DNA from: an uncultured Clostridia bacterium
GTDB taxonomy: Bacteria; Bacillota; Clostridia; Oscillospirales; Acutalibacteraceae
Reading direction: 5' to 3'
NCBI GenBank assembly: GCA_946187095.1
Contig: CAMHPW010000028.1
Coordinates: 1 to 10,368 of the forward strand
Length of the DNA stretch: 10,368 nt
Part shown: positions 7,111 through 10,368 of the stretch, one piece after another
How the letters are laid out: each line of letters starts with the position of its first letter
Numbering within the stretch: position 1 is the stretch's first letter
Program-made: the position numbers and the translations under genes
The notes under the pieces: generated by a model
Database searches by the model: none
What the model was told of the DNA's origin: nothing
The model's input: only the letters and a program-made list of their open reading frames with translations

Positions 7111-8859
7111 TTACTTGTAATGCTTGTCTCTTGCAACATAGGATGTATGCAGATAATGATGTGACTTCTCTCCGCCGGGAGTCTTGAAGTATTCTTCATA
7201 GATTTTCTTGATGATCGGGCTGTCGTCGCATACTCTGAATTCGGATGCCTTATCCTGATCGTAGAGAGCCTTGGAACGAAGTCCTTTATAATCAACAAAG
7301 TTGCTGACACTGTCGCTTCTTGTAGGCTGACCGCCGCCGTTGATACAGCCGCCCGGACAAGCCATGATCTCTACCATATGATAATCCGCTTCACCCTTCT
7401 TGATCTTCTCAAGAATCTTGCGGGCATTGCCAAGTCCTGATGTAACGGCTACTTTTACAGTAACGCCTGCCACTTCATAAGTAGCTTCACGGAGAACTTC
7501 CGGTCCACGAACTTCTTCAAAGTCAACTTTCTCGAAGTTACCGTCAAGAATTCTTGCAGCAGTACGCAGAGCAGCTTCCAGAACACCGCCTGTTGCACCA
7601 AAGATGACACCGCCGCCTGTTGCTTTATTGAACGGAGCATCAAAGTCTTCTTCGGGAAGTGCGTTGAAGTCGATACCTGCACGCTTGATCATTCTTGCCA
7701 GTTCTCTTGTTGTCAGTGCAACGTCTACATCGTCAAATTCCGGATTGGAACGGAGCTGAGGACGGGTTACTTCAAACTTCTTAGCCGTACAGGGAATGAC
7801 GCTGACTACAAATACATCCTGAGGATCAATGTTGTTCTTAATGCAGTAATAGCCCTTCAGAACAGCACCGAACATAGCCTGAGGTGACTTGCAGGTCGAG
7901 AGATTCGGCAGGAATTCAGGATAATAATGCTCAACGAATTTTACCCAGCCGGGGCAGCATGATGTGAACATCGGGAGAGTGCCGCCTGTCTTGATCCTCT
8001 GAACAAGTTCATTTGCTTCTTCTATGATCGTAAGGTCTGCCGTAAAGTCCATATTGAATGCCTTTACATTTTCGCCCAGTCTCTTGATAGCGGCAGCCAT
8101 CTTGCCTTCTACATTTGTGCCGATCGGCATTCCGAATGCTTCACCGAGAGTAGCTTTGATAGACGGTGCTGTAAAGAACAGAACTTTCTTTGTAGGATCG
8201 CTGATAGCATCCCAAACTTTTTCTTCCTGAGGCTTCTCATACAAAGCACCTACAGGACAGCTTACGATACACTGACCACAGCCTACGCAGGGAGCATCAT
8301 TAAGGCTCTTGTCGAATGCACTGCCAACGTGAACGGAGAATCCACGGTTGATGGCACCGATAACGGAAATGCCCTGAACATTCTTACAGGCTGCTACACA
8401 ACGCATACAGTTAATGCACTTATTGTCATCACGGACAACATACGGTGAAAGGTCATCTACTTTGAATACGGGTTCTTCCGATTCAAAAGCATCTTCATCA
8501 ACGCCGTATTCGATCGCCAGCTTCTGCAGCTCACAGTTCTGGTTTCTGATACAGGAAAGGCACTTTTTATGATGTGTGGAAAGGAGCAGTTCAAGAGTGG
8601 TTTTTCTTGACTTTCTGACAGCAGGAGTATTGGTAAATACTTCCAGTCCTTCCTCTGCAGGATAGGCACAGGCTGCTAAAAGTCCTCTGCGGTTTTTCGC
8701 TTCGACAACGCATACACGGCAGGCACCGATGCAGTTTACGTCTTTCAGATAGCAAAGCGTGGGAATCTCGATATTAGCCTGCTTTGCTGCCTGCAATATA
8801 GTATATCCCTGCGGAACTTCAACGGGGATATTATTGATTTTAAGATGTACAGTTTCCAT
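7111..8859 (-). CDS. hydA: [FeFe]-hydrogenase catalytic subunit, M3 type (HydA)
   Basis: 582 residues, cytoplasmic, reducing protons to H2 at an H-cluster. Domains in order: a [2Fe-2S] domain (Cys36, 47, 50, 64); the His-Cys [4Fe-4S] site (His96, Cys100, 103, 109); two [4Fe-4S] ferredoxin motifs (Cys148/151/154/158 and Cys191/194/197/201); the H-cluster domain; and a C-terminal small-subunit-like tail ending YLHTSYVARD. H-cluster ligands are Cys302 in TSCCPGW, Cys357 in IPCTAKKFE, and Cys501 and Cys505 in ACPGGC. The proton path known from the clostridial enzyme is complete (Cys301, Glu281, Ser321, Glu284, Arg288). The Met usually before PC in the second motif is Ile355. ATG 8859 follows AAGGAGG, which overlaps the hydB stop. 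The hydB neighbour suggests a bifurcating group A complex rather than a monomeric ferredoxin hydrogenase; this is inference. Confidence 0.95.
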   Translation of the reverse strand: METVHLKINNIPVEVPQGYTILQAAKQANIEIPTLCYLKDVNCIGACRVCVVEAKNRRGLLAACAYPAEEGLEVFTNTPAVRKSRKTTLELLLSTHHKKCLSCIRNQNCELQKLAIEYGVDEDAFESEEPVFKVDDLSPYVVRDDNKCINCMRCVAACKNVQGISVIGAINRGFSVHVGSAFDKSLNDAPCVGCGQCIVSCPVGALYEKPQEEKVWDAISDPTKKVLFFTAPSIKATLGEAFGMPIGTNVEGKMAAAIKRLGENVKAFNMDFTADLTIIEEANELVQRIKTGGTLPMFTSCCPGWVKFVEHYYPEFLPNLSTCKSPQAMFGAVLKGYYCIKNNIDPQDVFVVSVIPCTAKKFEVTRPQLRSNPEFDDVDVALTTRELARMIKRAGIDFNALPEEDFDAPFNKATGGGVIFGATGGVLEAALRTAARILDGNFEKVDFEEVRGPEVLREATYEVAGVTVKVAVTSGLGNARKILEKIKKGEADYHMVEIMACPGGCINGGGQPTRSDSVSNFVDYKGLRSKALYDQDKASEFRVCDDSPIIKKIYEEYFKTPGGEKSHHYLHTSYVARDKHYK

Positions 8860-8874
8860 GAATACAGCCCCTCC

Positions 8875-10368
8875 TTATATAGTACGAATCGCACTGAATC
8901 TGCAGTTGCTCATGCAGACTCCGCACTTGATACACTTGTTCTGGTCGATAACGTGCGGCTGTTTTACTGCACCGCTGATCGCCTTGACAGGACAGTTCCT
9001 TGCACAAAGAGTACAGCCTCTGCACTTGTCTTCGATCACTTCATATCTGATCAGTGACTTGCAGACACCTGCTTCACACTTGCCGTTATAGATATGGTCG
9101 ATATATTCCTGACGGAAGAATTTCAGTGTGGAAAGTATCGGGTTGGGAGCAGTCTGACCGAGTGCACAAAGTGAAGACTTCTGCATATGCTCTGCAAGTG
9201 CTTCGATTTTCTCGATATCGCCGTCTTCGCCCTTGCCGAGAGTAATTTTCTCAAGATATTTGAGCAGCTTTCTTGTACCGACACGGCACGGTGTACACTT
9301 GCCGCAGCTCTCGTCAACGGTGAATTCCAGATAGAATTTAGCGATATCTACCATACAGGTATCTTCATCAAGAACAATCATACCGCCCGAACCCATCATG
9401 GAACCGATTGCCGTAAGGCTCTCATAGTCGATAGGTGTGTCAATATATTCAGCAGGAATACATCCGCCGGAAGGTCCGCCTGTCTGAGCAGCCTTGAACT
9501 TCTTGCCGTTGGGAATGCCGCCGCCGATTTCTTCTATAATTTCACGGAGAGTTGTACCCATGGGAATCTCAACCAGTCCGACATTGGTGATCTTACCGCC
9601 GAGTGCGAATACTTTTGTACCCTTACTTGTTTCCGTACCCATGGAAGCATACCATTTGCTGCCCTTACGGATGATCTGTGCGATATTCGCATAAGTCTCA
9701 ACATTGTTGAGTACAGTAGGCTTGCCGAACAGACCTTTGACAGCAGGGAACGGAGGACGGGGACGGGGTTCGCCACGGTTGCCTTCGATAGAGGTCATCA
9801 AAGCAGTTTCTTCACCGCATACGAATGCACCTGCACCGAGTCTTATCTCGATATCAAAGCTGAATCCGCTGCCAAGGATATTTTCACCAAGGAAGCCGTA
9901 TTCTCTTGCCTGGTTGAGAGCAATTTTCAGTCTTTCAACAGCGATAGGATATTCTGCACGGACATATACAAAGCCTCTGCAAGCACCGATTGCATAACCG
10001 GCAATTGTCATAGCCTCAATGATACACTGGGGGTCGCCTTCGAGTATGGAACGGTCCATGAATGCACCGGGGTCGCCCTCGTCGGCGTTACAGCATACAT
10101 ATTTGATATCGCCGGGAGTAGCCTTTGCAAACATCCATTTTCTGCCTGTCGGGAAGCCGCCGCCGCCACGTCCACGCAGACCTGAATCAAGAACTTCCTT
10201 GATAACTTCATCGGGACTCATGGGAGTCAGGAGAACTTTTGCCAATGCCTGATAACCGCTTGTTGCGATATATTCATTGATATTTTCGGGATCGATACCG
10301 CCGCAGTTTCTCAGGGCGATACGACGCTGTTTCTTATAGAAATTCGTTTCCAAAAGAGGAGTAATGGT
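8875..10368 (-). CDS. hydB: NuoF-like hydrogenase flavoprotein subunit (HydB), 5' end outside window
   Basis: 497 residues are visible, numbered here from the window edge. HydB carries FMN, binds NAD(H) and passes electrons through iron-sulfur clusters to HydA; in known bifurcating hydrogenases it is the site of NADH oxidation. Motifs in order: GRGGGGFPTG (66-75), the FMN/NAD glycine-rich loop; CNADEGDPGAF; GAGAFVCGEETAL; a [4Fe-4S] site ESCGKCTPC plus SSLC (Cys355, 358, 361, 401); and two C-terminal [4Fe-4S] ferredoxin motifs (Cys449/452/455/459 and Cys479/482/485/489) that NuoF itself lacks. The frame stays open to 10368, and the residues before FYKKQRRIALRNCG look like the middle of HydB. 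The TTG at 10353 is therefore probably not the start, and the usual N-terminal thioredoxin-like domain should lie beyond the window. It precedes hydA by 15 bases. Confidence 0.92.
   Translation of the reverse strand, partial: TITPLLETNFYKKQRRIALRNCGGIDPENINEYIATSGYQALAKVLLTPMSPDEVIKEVLDSGLRGRGGGGFPTGRKWMFAKATPGDIKYVCCNADEGDPGAFMDRSILEGDPQCIIEAMTIAGYAIGACRGFVYVRAEYPIAVERLKIALNQAREYGFLGENILGSGFSFDIEIRLGAGAFVCGEETALMTSIEGNRGEPRPRPPFPAVKGLFGKPTVLNNVETYANIAQIIRKGSKWYASMGTETSKGTKVFALGGKITNVGLVEIPMGTTLREIIEEIGGGIPNGKKFKAAQTGGPSGGCIPAEYIDTPIDYESLTAIGSMMGSGGMIVLDEDTCMVDIAKFYLEFTVDESCGKCTPCRVGTRKLLKYLEKITLGKGEDGDIEKIEALAEHMQKSSLCALGQTAPNPILSTLKFFRQEYIDHIYNGKCEAGVCKSLIRYEVIEDKCRGCTLCARNCPVKAISGAVKQPHVIDQNKCIKCGVCMSNCRFSAIRTI

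Noticed and set aside
7111-8859. Complex I NuoG-like subunit or formate dehydrogenase instead of hydrogenase
   Set aside because: The H-cluster motifs TSCCPGW, PCTAKKFE and ACPGGCINGGGQP are specific to [FeFe]-hydrogenases, and no molybdopterin domain is present.
9187-10185. Long open frame of 332 codons on the + strand opposite hydB
   Set aside because: It is fully antisense to a gene with clear conserved motifs, its translation shows no recognisable domain, and it reflects the codon bias of the opposite strand.

Overview
The window holds two complete transcriptional blocks facing each other: a tryptophan biosynthesis operon on the + strand (promoter 187-215 to trpA end 7002) and the distal part of a hydrogenase operon on the - strand (10368 down to 7111). 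T-box control of an amino-acid operon, ATGA stop/start overlaps, purine-rich Shine-Dalgarno sites and a soluble [FeFe]-hydrogenase next to a NuoF-like subunit point to an anaerobic, fermentative Firmicute. A Ruminococcus or other Oscillospiraceae relative is my best guess, inferred from overall gene character and not from any search.

Layout. Bases 1-167 are a small non-coding inverted-repeat element (MITE-like, 161 bp, 18-bp terminal inverted repeats, TAA on both sides). It lies 22 bases before the -35 of a full-consensus promoter (TTGACA, 17-bp spacer, TATAAT with extended -10). The transcript starts with a tryptophan T-box leader: a UGG specifier, a T-box bulge UGGC that matches the GCCA end expected for tRNA-Trp, and mutually exclusive antiterminator and terminator helices. 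Then come trpE, trpG, trpD, trpC, trpF, trpB and trpA, packed with 1-2 nt gaps or 4-8 nt overlaps. Together they encode the whole route from chorismate to tryptophan.

The oddity of the operon is trpA. Its first ~180 codons are normal, then roughly 50-60 extra bases appear after the GVTGTR loop motif and the reading frame changes, so the normal C-terminal part lies in another frame. As written the gene gives a 204-residue truncated alpha subunit. It is either a real pseudogene or recoded gene, or a sequence error.

Between the operons (7003-7110) two strong hairpins form a bidirectional terminator and a hydrogenase-side terminator. On the - strand are a NuoF-like flavoprotein subunit (hydB, cut by the window edge) and an M3-type [FeFe]-hydrogenase catalytic subunit (hydA). 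They are 15 bases apart and probably form part of an electron-bifurcating NADH/ferredoxin hydrogenase. The hydA H-cluster motifs are intact except that the usual Met of MPCxxK is Ile. I saw no tRNA, rRNA, CRISPR array, phage gene or transposase, and no wholly new system; the trpA lesion, the MITE-like element and the HydA substitution deserve the second look.
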